A DNA stretch of 29,605 bases from Allosediminivita sp964397775 (GCA_964397775.1 CAYNKL010000035.1:1-29605); one strand, 5' to 3'. Numbered from the stretch's first letter, positions 1-11,176 are shown. The notes: a model not told the origin generated them from the sequence alone. Translations and numbers: made by a program.

Positions 1-48
1 CCCGGCACCGGCGGTCAAGTCAGGAATACCCAATTCGGAAACATCCAT
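1..48 (-). CDS. Possible 5' end of a leftward gene (partial)
   Basis: Reading leftward, an ATG at 46-48 opens a frame of 16 codons (beginning MDVSELGIPDL) that runs off the window edge without a stop. It would be divergent from the heme peroxidase gene. There is no convincing ribosome binding site in front of the ATG. I do not recognise the product, and 16 residues are too few to assign one. A second ATG four bases further in meets a stop quickly, so only this frame is possible. Confidence 0.3.
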   Translation of the reverse strand, partial: MDVSELGIPDLTAGAG

Positions 49-90
49 AATACAAATCGTATCCAAGATATGCGTGGTATCCTGTCGCCC

Positions 91-114
91 GGACCGCGGC
101 TTTTTCCGCGGGTC
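91..114. other. Stem-loop between the divergent starts
   Basis: GGACCGCGG is followed by a T-rich loop and then CCGCGGGTCC. This gives a stem of about 9 bp with one bulged G, lying 40 nt upstream of the heme peroxidase start codon. It lies between divergent genes and has no following U-run, so it is not an obvious terminator. It may be a leader structure or a protein-binding palindrome. I see no clear -35/-10 pair nearby. Confidence 0.35.
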
Positions 115-153
115 CGCCATTGCACAGAGCCATTTTAACGAAGGATTTTCACC

Positions 154-1662
154 ATGACCAAGATGCCCCACGGCATGTCCCGCTACGACACCCTCCTGAA
201 GGAAGCCCTGCACAACTGCGACATGGCCGCCGCCCCGGCGCTGCCGCAGGTCTTCGGCTATCTGCTCGGGCGCAATCCGATCACCGGCAACCTCGATCAT
301 GCCGAGATCGTCGAGGCCTTCATCGCCCTCGTCGACGGGATGCAGACCTCTGCCCTAACCCCCGGCCCCGCCGAGGCCGGGCAGACCTTCTTCGGCCAGT
401 TCATCGACCACGACATCACTCTCGACGCGACAAGCCAGCTCGGCACCCACACCGACCCGGCCACCATCCGCAACGTGCGCACGCCGAACCTCGACCTCGA
501 TTGCGTCTACGGCGACGGCCCCGAGGCAAGCCCCCACCTCTACGCCCAGTCCCCCGATCAGGAGGGTTTTTTGCTGTTCGGGCGGGAGGGCAGCCCCAAC
601 GACCTGCCGCGCAACGACAAGGGGCGCGCGCTCATCGGCGATCCGCGCAACGACGAGAACATCCTCGTCAGCCAGATCCAGGGCGCCTTCATCAAGCTGC
701 ACAACATCCTCATGTCCAAGGTCGTGGACGACGACGGCCTGCGTGACGCGGTCTTCCACTGCGCCGAGGACGGCGTGCGCTCCGAGGTCTGGCACCGGAT
801 GCTCCCCGAGGGGCTGGAGCGGTTCGAGAAGGTCCGCCGCTTCATCCGCCTGCACTACCAGTGGCTGGTGCTGCACGACTTCCTGCCCGCCTTCGTCGAC
901 CAGGCCTGCATCGACCTCGCGCTCAGGACCGATCCCTTCGGCGCCGATGCACCGATCATGCCGGCGGAGTTCTCGGTCGCGGCCTACCGTTTCGGCCATG
1001 CCACGGTGCAGCCGACCTACGACATCAACGACCACAAGAAGGCGACGCAGCTCTTCGCCCTGCACGGCTTCGGGCCGCGCGGCCCGGAATGGGACATGGA
1101 CATGAGCCTCTTCTTCGGCACCCAGGCGCAAAAGGCGCTGCCGGTCGGCCCCAAGATGGCCAAGACGCTTTTCGCCCTGCCCGACAACGTGGCCCACGGC
1201 GATGCCGACTGGAACGGCGTCACGATCGAGGAGGTGCACGCCAAGAAGCTGGGGCTGCGCAACATCCTGCGCGACCGCACGACGATCCAGCTGCCCTCGG
1301 GCCAGCAGGTCTCGCGCCACCTCGGCCTGCCGGAACTGCCCGCTCCGGCAGAACTGGCAAAGCGGCACATCACCAAGACGCCGCTGTGGTTCTACTGCCT
1401 GCAGGAAGCGCATGAGCGCGGCGACGGAAAGCTCACCGGCGTCGGCGGCACCATCGTCGCCTCGGTCTTTGCCCGGTTGCTCAAGCTCGACCGCGAAAGC
1501 GTCCTGCACCTGCACGGCTTCCGGCCGTGGGGCGGCTTCGGGCCCAAGTTCTCCTGCGCGGCGATGATGGAATACGTGGACGGCAACGCCCACGCCATCC
1601 ATGGCGCGACGGAGCTTTATTGCGGCCCGGCCACCGAAAAGGTGGCCGAACCCGCCGAGTAA
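154..1662 (+). CDS. Animal-type heme peroxidase (peroxidase-cyclooxygenase superfamily)
   Basis: Predicted to use H2O2 to oxidise small donors at a heme centre. The 502-residue protein carries the signatures of the animal peroxidase family. At residues 81-87 is GQFIDHD, giving distal Gln82, Asp85, distal His86 and calcium-ligand Asp87. Arg165 and Glu168 in DPRNDE match the distal Arg and heme-ester Glu of mammalian enzymes. His282 in YRFGH is the expected proximal ligand. No signal peptide or membrane segment is visible, so it is probably cytoplasmic or exported by a non-Sec route. The ATG at 154 is chosen because AAGGA lies 8 nt upstream. The gene is convergent with the methyltransferase gene, with 10 nt between stop codons. 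Family assignment is firm; the natural substrate is unknown. Confidence 0.9.
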   Translation: MTKMPHGMSRYDTLLKEALHNCDMAAAPALPQVFGYLLGRNPITGNLDHAEIVEAFIALVDGMQTSALTPGPAEAGQTFFGQFIDHDITLDATSQLGTHTDPATIRNVRTPNLDLDCVYGDGPEASPHLYAQSPDQEGFLLFGREGSPNDLPRNDKGRALIGDPRNDENILVSQIQGAFIKLHNILMSKVVDDDGLRDAVFHCAEDGVRSEVWHRMLPEGLERFEKVRRFIRLHYQWLVLHDFLPAFVDQACIDLALRTDPFGADAPIMPAEFSVAAYRFGHATVQPTYDINDHKKATQLFALHGFGPRGPEWDMDMSLFFGTQAQKALPVGPKMAKTLFALPDNVAHGDADWNGVTIEEVHAKKLGLRNILRDRTTIQLPSGQQVSRHLGLPELPAPAELAKRHITKTPLWFYCLQEAHERGDGKLTGVGGTIVASVFARLLKLDRESVLHLHGFRPWGGFGPKFSCAAMMEYVDGNAHAIHGATELYCGPATEKVAEPAE

Positions 1663-1672
1663 ACCTGACGGC

Positions 1673-2683
1673 TCAGGGCTTCTTGCCCTCGGTCAGCATG
1701 GTCATCTCGGGGATCATGGTGCGGGTTTCGACACCCTCGAAGCCCGCCGCCTTCAGATCCTCCTCGAGCGTGGCCGAATCGAGCGACCGCGCCTCGGGGG
1801 TGAAGGCCGTGTGCTGAAGCTGCCAGAGCGCGGCAAGCTTCGGCCCGGTCCGGTCGGCGTTCACCACGAAGTCGTGGACAAGGATCTTACCGCCCGGGGC
1901 AAGGTGATCGTACGCCCGCTTCATCAGGTCCGCGTGGGTCTGGCCGGGAATGCCCGACAGCAGGTAGGACATCAGGATCAGGTCCTGGTCCTTGGGCCAG
2001 TCGGCCTCCAGCGCGTTGCCCTCGTGATAGCTGATGCGATACGACAGGCGCGCCTCGTCCACGTATTCGCGGCCCAGCGCCGCGACATTCGGGAACTCCA
2101 CGATAGTGGCCTTCATCTCGGGCGCAGCCTTGGCCAGAGTGATGGCAAAGGCGCCCGTGCCACCACCCACGTCGAGCATGGTCTTCACGCCGTCGAGGTC
2201 CAGCGCCTTGGCAAGCTGCCGCGCGGGGCCAAGCGATCCCGCGTGCTGGCTTTCGGAATAAAGCCGCGCCTTGTCGGCATCGGCGAACCATTCCGCATAG
2301 GACCCGATGGCGTCGTCCGGCAGGTTGCCGGTCAGCGCATCCTCGATCTGGTCCAGCAGCGGGTACATCTGCTTGCCCACCTGCAGGCGCAGGTAGTCGC
2401 CGAAATCGTATTTCGCCCCCTTCACGAGGAAGGCCTCGGAGGCGGGCGCATTGCCGAAACGGCCGGCCTCGACCGTGACAAGGCCCATGCCCGCGAGTGC
2501 CGTCAGCAGTGTCTCGGCCCGGTCGGTGTCCAGATCGGTCTTCGCGGCCAGCTCGGAGGCGGTCATCGCCCCTTCGGACAGATGCGTGAAGACGCCCTGT
2601 TCGAGCGCTGCGAACAGCGCCTTGGAGCCCATGAAGGCAAACGCGATATCCGAAATCTGATCGGCCGTTGTTAGCGGAGCCAT
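1673..2683 (-). CDS. SAM-dependent O-methyltransferase (acetylserotonin/hydroxyneurosporene type)
   Basis: A 336-residue class I methyltransferase. The N-terminal ~90 residues look like the winged-helix dimerisation domain of plant-type O-methyltransferases. DVGGGTG at 171-177 is the SAM-binding motif I. The closest families I can name are acetylserotonin and hydroxyneurosporene (CrtF-like) O-methyltransferases, but nothing here fixes the substrate and no carotenoid genes are near. The frame is open further upstream, but the ATG at 2683 is preferred: GGGAAAGGG lies just before it and the upstream residues do not fit the family. It follows sufS by 106 nt on the same strand, so it may be the last gene of the suf unit or have its own promoter. 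Confidence 0.85.
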   Translation of the reverse strand: MAPLTTADQISDIAFAFMGSKALFAALEQGVFTHLSEGAMTASELAAKTDLDTDRAETLLTALAGMGLVTVEAGRFGNAPASEAFLVKGAKYDFGDYLRLQVGKQMYPLLDQIEDALTGNLPDDAIGSYAEWFADADKARLYSESQHAGSLGPARQLAKALDLDGVKTMLDVGGGTGAFAITLAKAAPEMKATIVEFPNVAALGREYVDEARLSYRISYHEGNALEADWPKDQDLILMSYLLSGIPGQTHADLMKRAYDHLAPGGKILVHDFVVNADRTGPKLAALWQLQHTAFTPEARSLDSATLEEDLKAAGFEGVETRTMIPEMTMLTEGKKP

Positions 2684-2756
2684 GCAAAACCCTTTCCCGT
2701 TACTTTCGCAGACGGGATACCGGCCCAGGCTCTCATTGGCCAGATGCGACGCCCGA

Positions 2757-2773
2757 ATGTCGCGGAACGACAT
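2757..2773. promoter_or_regulatory. Short palindrome upstream of the methyltransferase gene
   Basis: ATGTCG and CGACAT are separated by 5 nt in the 106-nt gap between sufS and the methyltransferase gene. It could be an operator or a weak hairpin. The stem is only 6 bp, so chance is a real alternative. Confidence 0.2.
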
Positions 2774-2789
2774 GGCAAGCGCCTATGGA

Positions 2790-4002
<1,213 letters not shown>

Positions 4003-4010
<8 letters not shown>

Positions 4011-4599
4011 TTGCGGTCATCCCTTGGGGGGAAAGCCCCACGAGTGAAAAGATCAGCGTCAGCCCGAGCGCCATGCCCACGACCGACAGCACCAGCATCA
4101 GCGCAGCCTTGCCCAGCGTCGGCGTCTCCTGCGCGACGTGCAGGAAGTTCACCAGGATCCAGATCCCCAGCGCCGAGGCCGCGATCATCACGAGCCCGCC
4201 CAGCGCCGGCATCAGCGGCACGATGGCCAGAAGCGCCACCTGCACGATCACGCGCAGCGCCTGCAGCCAGGTAACCAGCAACGTCACCTGCATCAGGCTC
4301 GCACGGCCGCCAAGGCCGCGGCCCGTCCAGTAAAGCGACAGGATCAGCGCGATCATCGACCCGCCCAGCAGCCCGGCAAAGGCCACCGGCGAGGACAGCA
4401 GCAGCGCCATGCCATCGGGCGGTGGCCCGCTCATGAGCTGCCCGAGCGAGAACACCAGCGTGTTCAGCACCAGAACCAGCGCAAGGCAGAGCCCCACCGC
4501 CTCGCGCGACAGCGGCAGCGCCAGCAACAGCCGCGCCACCTCGCGCGGCGCGGTCACGCTCTGCGCGGCGAGGCTCGTGAATCCCTGCAGGGTGATCAT
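4003..4599 (-). CDS. YIP1-family multi-pass membrane protein
   Basis: A 198-residue integral membrane protein with about five hydrophobic segments and a short soluble N-terminus, fitting the bacterial YIP1 family. Its biochemical role is unknown. It overlaps the upstream membrane gene by 4 nt (ATGA) and sufS by 8 nt, so it is translated as part of the suf unit. From memory, YIP1 genes at this position recur in Rhodobacterales suf operons, which suggests a link to Fe-S assembly at the membrane, but that link is inference. Confidence 0.8.
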
Positions 4600-5084
4600 G
4601 CCGGTTTCTCCTCAGCCGCGGCACGCAGTCCCGATACCCAGAACCACAGGAACGCCACGCACCACAAGACCCCGACGATGTCGCGCGCTGGCCCGGGCCC
4701 GACAAAGCCGCCGGTCAGCCCATGCAGAAGCGCCAATGGCGTCGAAGCCAGCAGCGCCCAGAACAGCGCCAGCCGCGCCGGATAGGCGCCGACCGGCCGC
4801 CCCAGCGCCCGCATGACCAGCTGCCCCACGAAGGCCAGCCCGTAGAGGATCAGCGGCAGGATGAAGACGACGCCCAGCAGGGTGCCGCCCAGTTCCATCT
4901 GCAGATCCGTGTTCTGAAGATACGACTCGCGCGCCAGCACTGGCCAGCGCGCGACGAACATCAGCACGCAGCCCGCCATGAGGAAGGCCAGCGCGCGGTC
5001 CTCCCGCGTGCCGCCCTCCAGCCGCCGCCGCATGACGGCGCCCGGCCCCCGGTAGGTGGCCACGATGTCGCTGCTGACGGACAT
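4596..5084 (-). CDS. Small multi-pass membrane protein in the suf operon
   Basis: A 162-residue protein with about four hydrophobic stretches (roughly residues 33-50, 68-92, 105-125 and 135-153) and a basic N-terminal region. It resembles the neighbouring YIP1 protein in layout and may be a diverged YIP1-type protein, but I cannot confirm homology. It shares one base with the sufD stop (TGATG) and overlaps the next gene by 4 nt (ATGA), so it is part of the same tightly coupled unit. No catalytic or metal-binding motif is visible. Confidence 0.75.
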   Translation of the reverse strand: MSVSSDIVATYRGPGAVMRRRLEGGTREDRALAFLMAGCVLMFVARWPVLARESYLQNTDLQMELGGTLLGVVFILPLILYGLAFVGQLVMRALGRPVGAYPARLALFWALLASTPLALLHGLTGGFVGPGPARDIVGVLWCVAFLWFWVSGLRAAAEEKPA

Positions 5085-6360
5085 CAGTCGCGGCGGCGGG
5101 CCAGCCAGGCCTCGACACGCGCGTTGATCTCCTCCTGCAGCGCCTCGTCCTCGACCTCCAGCACCGCTTCCGCGATGAAGGCGATGGTCATCAGGTCCTC
5201 GGCCAAGCCGCGCGGCACGCCGCGGGCCCGCAGGTAGAACAGGCTGTCCTCGTCGATCGCGCCACTGGTGGAGCCGTGCGAACAGGCCACGTCGTCGGCA
5301 TAGATCTCAAGCTCCGGCTTGGCGAGGAACTGGCTGTCGTCGTCCAGCAGCAGTGACTGCGAGATCTGGTAGCCGTCCGTTTGCTGCGCGCCGGGCTTCA
5401 CCAGGATCTTGCCCTGGAACACGCCCACGGCGCCGTTGCGCAGAACCTTCTTGAAGACCTGACGGCTTTCGCAGTTCACGGCGTCATGGGTGATGAAGAC
5501 CGTGTCGTCGTGGTGGAAATCACCATCGCCAAGGCAGGCGCCCGCCACGTGGCCCACGGCATCGTCGCCAGTGAACTCGATCACGCACTCGTTGCGGGTC
5601 AGCACGCCGTTAACGGTCAGGGTGAAGGTCTTGAAGACCGATTCCTTGCCCAGCCGCGCGAAAATGTGCGTGGCCGCCCGGCGTTCGTGGTCGCGGCCCT
5701 GCGCCCGCACGTGGTGCAGCTTGCCGGTGTCCGCGATCTCGACTTCCATCACGTTGTTCAGCCGCGCCGCCGCCGGACCGTTCTCGAGGATCGTCGCCTC
5801 CGCACCCGCGTCGACCTTCACAACGTGGTGCAGCACCGCGTCCGAGGTCTCGGACTCGTGGCGGTAGATCACGCTGATCGGCTTGCTGGGCTTGCCGTGC
5901 ACGTGGATCAGCAGGCCGTCCGTGGCAAAGGCAGTGTTCAGCGCCGCGAGCGACCGCTCAACCGGGTCCTGACCGCGCGCCTCAAGCACACCGAAGATGT
6001 CCTTGGCCCAGTGGATGTCCTGGCTCTCGGCCAGACGGTCGATGCTCACGCCCTCCAGCGACAGGTCGTCCGAGGCCTCAGCGTCGAACACGCCGTCCAC
6101 GAAGACGATCTTCAGCCGGTCGAAGGCGTCGAAGATCGGCATCTCGTCCTCGGCCAGCACCGTGGCCGGCGTGACCTCCGCCTCGACCAGCTTGGCCGGA
6201 CGGGTGAACTTCCAGTATTCGTCACGCGCGTGGGGCAGGCCCATGGCGGTCAGACGCGACAGCGCGTCCTTGCGCGCCGCCTCGCTCCAGCCGCCCTCGG
6301 GCAGCGTCAGGCCGGCGATCCGGGCTTCCAGCGCGTCGATCTTGGGCTGGGGCAGCGCCA

Positions 6361-6361
<1 letters not shown>
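5084..6361 (-). CDS. sufD: Fe-S cluster assembly scaffold subunit SufD
   Basis: Partner of SufB in the SufB-SufC2-SufD complex, needed for iron entry into the nascent cluster. At 425 residues it matches SufD. The C-terminal beta-helix core contains ACSHGSTSGAIDED, whose His corresponds to the functionally important His360 of E. coli SufD, followed by LFYLRARG. The start codon overlaps the sufC stop by one base (TGATG), with AGGAGGTGG inside the end of sufC as ribosome binding site. The N-terminal ~100 residues are less conserved, as is usual for the family. Confidence 0.95.
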
Positions 6362-7116
<755 letters not shown>

Positions 7117-7128
7117 TTTTCTACCTTC

Positions 7129-7473
7129 TCATTCCACGGTCACAGCGGTGCCGGAAGCCGAGACCATCAACATGGACCCTTCCTTGCCGATGACCTCATA
7201 ATCCAGATCGACGCCGACCACGGCGTTGGCGCCGGCCTCCCGCGCCCGATCTTCCAATTCCCTTAGCGCGGTCTCGCGCGCTTCGTTCAGGCTCTTCTCG
7301 TAGCTGCCCGAGCGTCCGCCAAGCACGTCGGTGATGCCCGCGAAGAAATCACGGAACACGTTCGCGCCCAGGATCGCCTCGCCCACCACGATGCCGCGAT
7401 AGCCCGTGATCCGCTTGCCCTCGATCGAAGGCGTGGTCGTCACGATCATCTCGGCCTTGTTCCAATAGCTCAT
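7129..7473 (-). CDS. YbjQ-family (UPF0145/DUF74) protein
   Basis: A 114-residue protein with the YbjQ family pattern: an early TTTPSIEGKRI strand, a GxxVGEAILGAN segment, and a C-terminal half containing AREAGANAVVGVDLDYE. Family members form ring-like oligomers and are sometimes called putative heavy-metal-binding proteins, but their function is not established. It sits between the DUF486 gene and sufC on the same strand, with GGAGG 5-6 nt before the ATG, so it is expressed with the suf genes. A role in metal or cluster handling is possible from context only. Confidence 0.85.
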   Translation of the reverse strand: MSYWNKAEMIVTTTPSIEGKRITGYRGIVVGEAILGANVFRDFFAGITDVLGGRSGSYEKSLNEARETALRELEDRAREAGANAVVGVDLDYEVIGKEGSMLMVSASGTAVTVE

Positions 7474-7509
7474 CTGGTCCTCCAGACCGTCACCCGGCGA
7501 TAACCGGGC

Positions 7510-7857
7510 TCACCCCCGAAAGATCAGCGCCGCGCCGACCGCGATGAAGGCAAAGCCCAAGAGCGTCGTCCAGCTCGGAGGCTCGCCCAGATACCAGGCC
7601 GAAAAGCCGGCAAAGACCGTCAGCGTGACGACCTCCTGGATCGTCTTGAGCTGCGCCGGCGAATAGACCGCCGCGCCGATCCGGTTGGCCGGCACCGCGA
7701 GCCAGTATTCGAAGAACGCGATGCCCCAGCTGATGACCACGACGGCCACCAGCGGCGCTGTGGGAAACTTCAGATGCCCGTACCACGCGAAGGTCATGAA
7801 GACGTTCGACGCGCAGAGCATCAGAACCGGCAGAGCGGCCTGTATCGCGGGCGACAT
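7510..7857 (-). CDS. DUF486-family small membrane protein (DMT-like)
   Basis: A 115-residue protein with four predicted membrane helices, matching DUF486, a half-size relative of drug/metabolite transporters. Recognisable stretches are NVFMTFAWYGHLK near the N-terminus and LKTIQEVVTL in the middle. Substrate unknown; proteins of this size probably act as dimers. It begins 6 nt after the sufB stop with no ribosome binding site of its own, so it probably depends on translational coupling to sufB. A DUF486 gene between sufB and sufC is not part of the canonical operon and may be a lineage-specific insertion. Confidence 0.8.
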   Translation of the reverse strand: MSPAIQAALPVLMLCASNVFMTFAWYGHLKFPTAPLVAVVVISWGIAFFEYWLAVPANRIGAAVYSPAQLKTIQEVVTLTVFAGFSAWYLGEPPSWTTLLGFAFIAVGAALIFRG

Positions 7858-7863
7858 CGCGCA

Positions 7864-9402
<1,539 letters not shown>

Positions 9403-9424
9403 CCGGTCTGCTCCCCTTGAAAGC

Positions 9425-10468
9425 TCACGCCGCACGGGCGCGGAATTTATGGTATTTCGCCAGCCACGCCTCGGCGAAGCGGCGGATGTCCTCTTCGGTC
9501 ACGCCGGGGCCCAGGCTCACCCGGATCGCCCCCGATGCGGTGGCCGTGTCATGGCCCATGGCGCGCAGCACCCGGCTCTCGCGGACCTTGCCGCTGGAAC
9601 AGGCGCTGCCCGCGCTCACCGCGAAGCCGGCCAGGTCCATCTGCATGACCTGCGTCTCGCCCTTCCAGCCGGGCACGGCGAAAGAACTGGTATTGGGCAG
9701 GCGGCGCGTTTCCTTCCCCATGAAGATAATGTCTGGTGCGCCCGCCTCAATGGCACTTTCTAGAAGATTTCTAAGGTCGGCCACCCGATCCCAGACCCCC
9801 TCGGCCAGATCGCGCGCCGCGGCCTCCGCCGCGGCACCGAATCCCGCGATGCCAAGAAGGTTCTCGGTGCCGCTGCGCCGGCCCATCTCCTGCCCGCCGC
9901 CGCGGATCTGCGCGGCGAGATCCGTGCCGCGCTTCATCACCAGCGCGCCGACGCCCTTGGGCCCGCCCAGCTTGTGGGCCGACACCAGCGCCATCTCCGC
10001 GCCCAGCCAGTTGAAGGCCACCGGCAGCTTGCCGAAGGCCTGCGTGGCATCGGTCACCGCCAGCCCCTGCGGCAGATCCTGCACCACCCCGGTCTCGGAA
10101 TTGGCCAGCTGCAGCGCGCTTGCGCCCGGATCCTCCACAGTGACCCGCCCCGAGGCGTCCACCGGCAGCACCGGATCGCACCAGGCGGCGACAGCATCGT
10201 GTTCGATATCGGCGGATTTCAGCGCGCGCCCGGCGCAGGCCAGCGCCGCCGCCTCGGTCGCGCCCGAGGTAAAGACCACGTCCGCCCCGTCGGCGCCAAA
10301 GGCCTCGGCCACCTGCGCGCGCGCCTTTTCCACCAGCGCCTTGGCCGCGCGCCCCTCGGCATGCACCGAGGAGGGGTTCCCCACGAGTTCCATGGCCGCC
10401 ACCATGGCCTCGCGCGCCTCGACCCGCAGCGGTGCGGTGGCGTTCCAGTCAAGATAGACCCGGCTCAC
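9425..10468 (-). CDS. Cysteine desulfurase, group I (NifS/IscS-like)
   Basis: PLP-dependent enzyme releasing sulfur from cysteine. Lys166 in SAHKLGGPKG is the Schiff-base lysine, His90 in the EHDAV motif stacks on PLP, and Cys290 in SAGSACSSG is the persulfide cysteine on the longer group I loop. At 347 residues it is clearly shorter than IscS (~400). I start it at the GTG at 10468 because GGGAGG lies 5 nt upstream and the product then begins SRVYLDWNATAP, the normal N-terminus. It is the second gene after iscR. Two desulfurases of different groups in one operon is a known Rhodobacterales arrangement; how they share the work is not evident from sequence. Confidence 0.93.
   Translation of the reverse strand: MSRVYLDWNATAPLRVEAREAMVAAMELVGNPSSVHAEGRAAKALVEKARAQVAEAFGADGADVVFTSGATEAAALACAGRALKSADIEHDAVAAWCDPVLPVDASGRVTVEDPGASALQLANSETGVVQDLPQGLAVTDATQAFGKLPVAFNWLGAEMALVSAHKLGGPKGVGALVMKRGTDLAAQIRGGGQEMGRRSGTENLLGIAGFGAAAEAAARDLAEGVWDRVADLRNLLESAIEAGAPDIIFMGKETRRLPNTSSFAVPGWKGETQVMQMDLAGFAVSAGSACSSGKVRESRVLRAMGHDTATASGAIRVSLGPGVTEEDIRRFAEAWLAKYHKFRARAA
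9760..9774. promoter_or_regulatory. Intragenic IscR-box-like palindrome
   Basis: Inside the group I desulfurase gene (about codons 233-237) the sequence CTAGAAGATTTCTAA keeps both half-sites, TAGAA and TTCTA, with the same 3-bp spacing as the palindrome in front of iscR; only the outermost base and the centre differ. It sits in an AT-rich patch with leucine codons CTT and CTA, unusual for this GC-rich DNA. It could be a second operator for the suf unit or a chance match. No activity can be claimed from sequence alone. Confidence 0.4.
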
Positions 10469-10487
10469 GACAGCCTCCCGCCTACAG

Positions 10488-10551
10488 GCTTCTTCTCGCC
10501 CCAAATACCTCGGGGGAGTCGCGGCCCCGCCGCGACGGGGGCAGCGCCCCC
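10488..10551 (-). repeat. 64-bp dispersed hairpin repeat, copy 1 (iscR-desulfurase gap)
   Basis: Matches the element at 29388-29451 at 59 of 64 positions in the same orientation. Read on the minus strand it folds into GGGGGC-gct-GCCCCC, then GTCGCGGC-ggg-GCCGCGAC, then a shorter CCCC/GGGG stem. It begins 34 nt after the iscR stop codon and ends 19 nt before the GTG of the desulfurase gene. Similar sequences are, from memory, common between genes in Rhodobacteraceae. It may act as a partial terminator or as a 3' stabiliser of the iscR part of the transcript. Confidence 0.75.
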
Positions 10552-10555
10552 AACC

Positions 10556-10571
10556 CGCGCCGCCAGGCGCG
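10556..10571. other. Small GC-rich stem-loop after iscR
   Basis: CGCGCC-GCCA-GGCGCG forms a 6-bp stem with a 4-base loop, lying between the iscR stop and the 64-bp repeat. With that repeat it makes the whole 117-nt iscR-desulfurase gap highly structured. Confidence 0.5.
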
Positions 10572-10585
10572 CAATCCTATGACGG

Positions 10586-11077
10586 TCAGGACAGGGCATT
10601 GGCCTCCTGCGCTTCGTCTTCCTCGTCGACCACGGCAAAAAGCGCCGGCACCGCCGGACAGGGCGCCAGCGTGCGCTCCACCACGTCCGACAGCCTTGCG
10701 GTGTGCAGGAACACGTAGACCTGCGCCGACAGGCTCTGCCACAGCCGGTTCGAGAGCGACTGCGCCTTGCTGCCGGATGCCCCGCCCGAGGCGCCCGCGC
10801 CCTTGTGCATGGCGTCCACCGTCTCGTCGACGGCGCCCAGAATGTCGACAACCCGGATCTCGGTCGCGGGCTTGGACAGACGGTAGCCGCCGCCCGGACC
10901 ACGCACCGAATCCACCAGCCCCCCGCGGCGCAGCTTCACGAAAAGCTGCTCGAGGTAGGGCAGCGAGATATCCTGCCGCTTCGCGATGTCGGACAGGCTC
11001 ACAAGCCCGCCGTCCGGCTGCAGCGCGATATCCACCAGCGCCACCATCGCGTACCGTCCCTTCGTGCTCAGCTTCAC
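10586..11077 (-). CDS. iscR: Rrf2-family regulator IscR, single-cysteine type
   Basis: Winged-helix regulator of Fe-S assembly and, in Rhodobacterales, of iron-responsive genes. The 163-residue protein has the typical start KLSTKGRYAMVALVDIA, recognition helix region LPYLEQLFVKLR (39-50, Glu43 as in E. coli IscR) and wing VRGPGGGYRL (58-67). The three Cys ligands of E. coli IscR (92, 98, 104) and His107 are absent: residues 91-107 are Gly/Ala/Ser-rich. The only cysteine is Cys140, near the C-terminus. This matches the unusual single-Cys IscR reported for Rhodobacter sphaeroides. The GTG at 11077 is chosen because GGAGG lies 8 nt upstream and the family start follows. It is first in the suf unit, so it probably autoregulates through the palindrome at 11162-11176. 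Confidence 0.94.
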   Translation of the reverse strand: MKLSTKGRYAMVALVDIALQPDGGLVSLSDIAKRQDISLPYLEQLFVKLRRGGLVDSVRGPGGGYRLSKPATEIRVVDILGAVDETVDAMHKGAGASGGASGSKAQSLSNRLWQSLSAQVYVFLHTARLSDVVERTLAPCPAVPALFAVVDEEDEAQEANALS

Positions 11078-11161
11078 GTCCCGGCCTCCTTCGGGCAATT
11101 GACCTCGACCGGCGCATCCCCTATCTGCGTCAAGTCGATCCCGGCGGCGCATCCACCGGGT

Positions 11162-11176
11162 TTAGAACTGTTCTAA
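11162..11176. promoter_or_regulatory. Probable IscR operator (Iron-Rhodo-box type)
   Basis: TTAGAAC-T-GTTCTAA is a perfect 15-bp palindrome in the 159-bp gap between the divergent iscR and alpha/beta hydrolase genes, 85 bp from the iscR start and 60 bp from the hydrolase start. A palindrome of this character in front of iscR-suf in Rhodobacterales has been predicted as the IscR-bound Iron-Rhodo-box; I do not recall the exact consensus, so the match is by type and position. A TTGACG lies on the iscR strand at 11128-11133, but no good -10 follows, so I do not call the promoter. Confidence 0.75.

Noticed and set aside
50..82. Repeated GTATCC and an ATAC-N5-GTAT pattern in front of the heme peroxidase
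   Set aside because: It resembles LysR-type sites but the spacing is wrong (N5, not N7) and no LysR gene can be confirmed at the edge.
10488..10551. Short proteins read from the 64-bp repeat (GGAAPVAAGPRLPR-type endings)
   Set aside because: The same peptide arises at both repeat copies because the DNA is repeated; it is a product of the hairpin element, not a gene.
11099..11127. TTGACC-17 nt-TATCTG as a promoter for the alpha/beta hydrolase
   Set aside because: The -10 match is only 3 of 6 and it would put the operator palindrome downstream of the start site; too weak to list.
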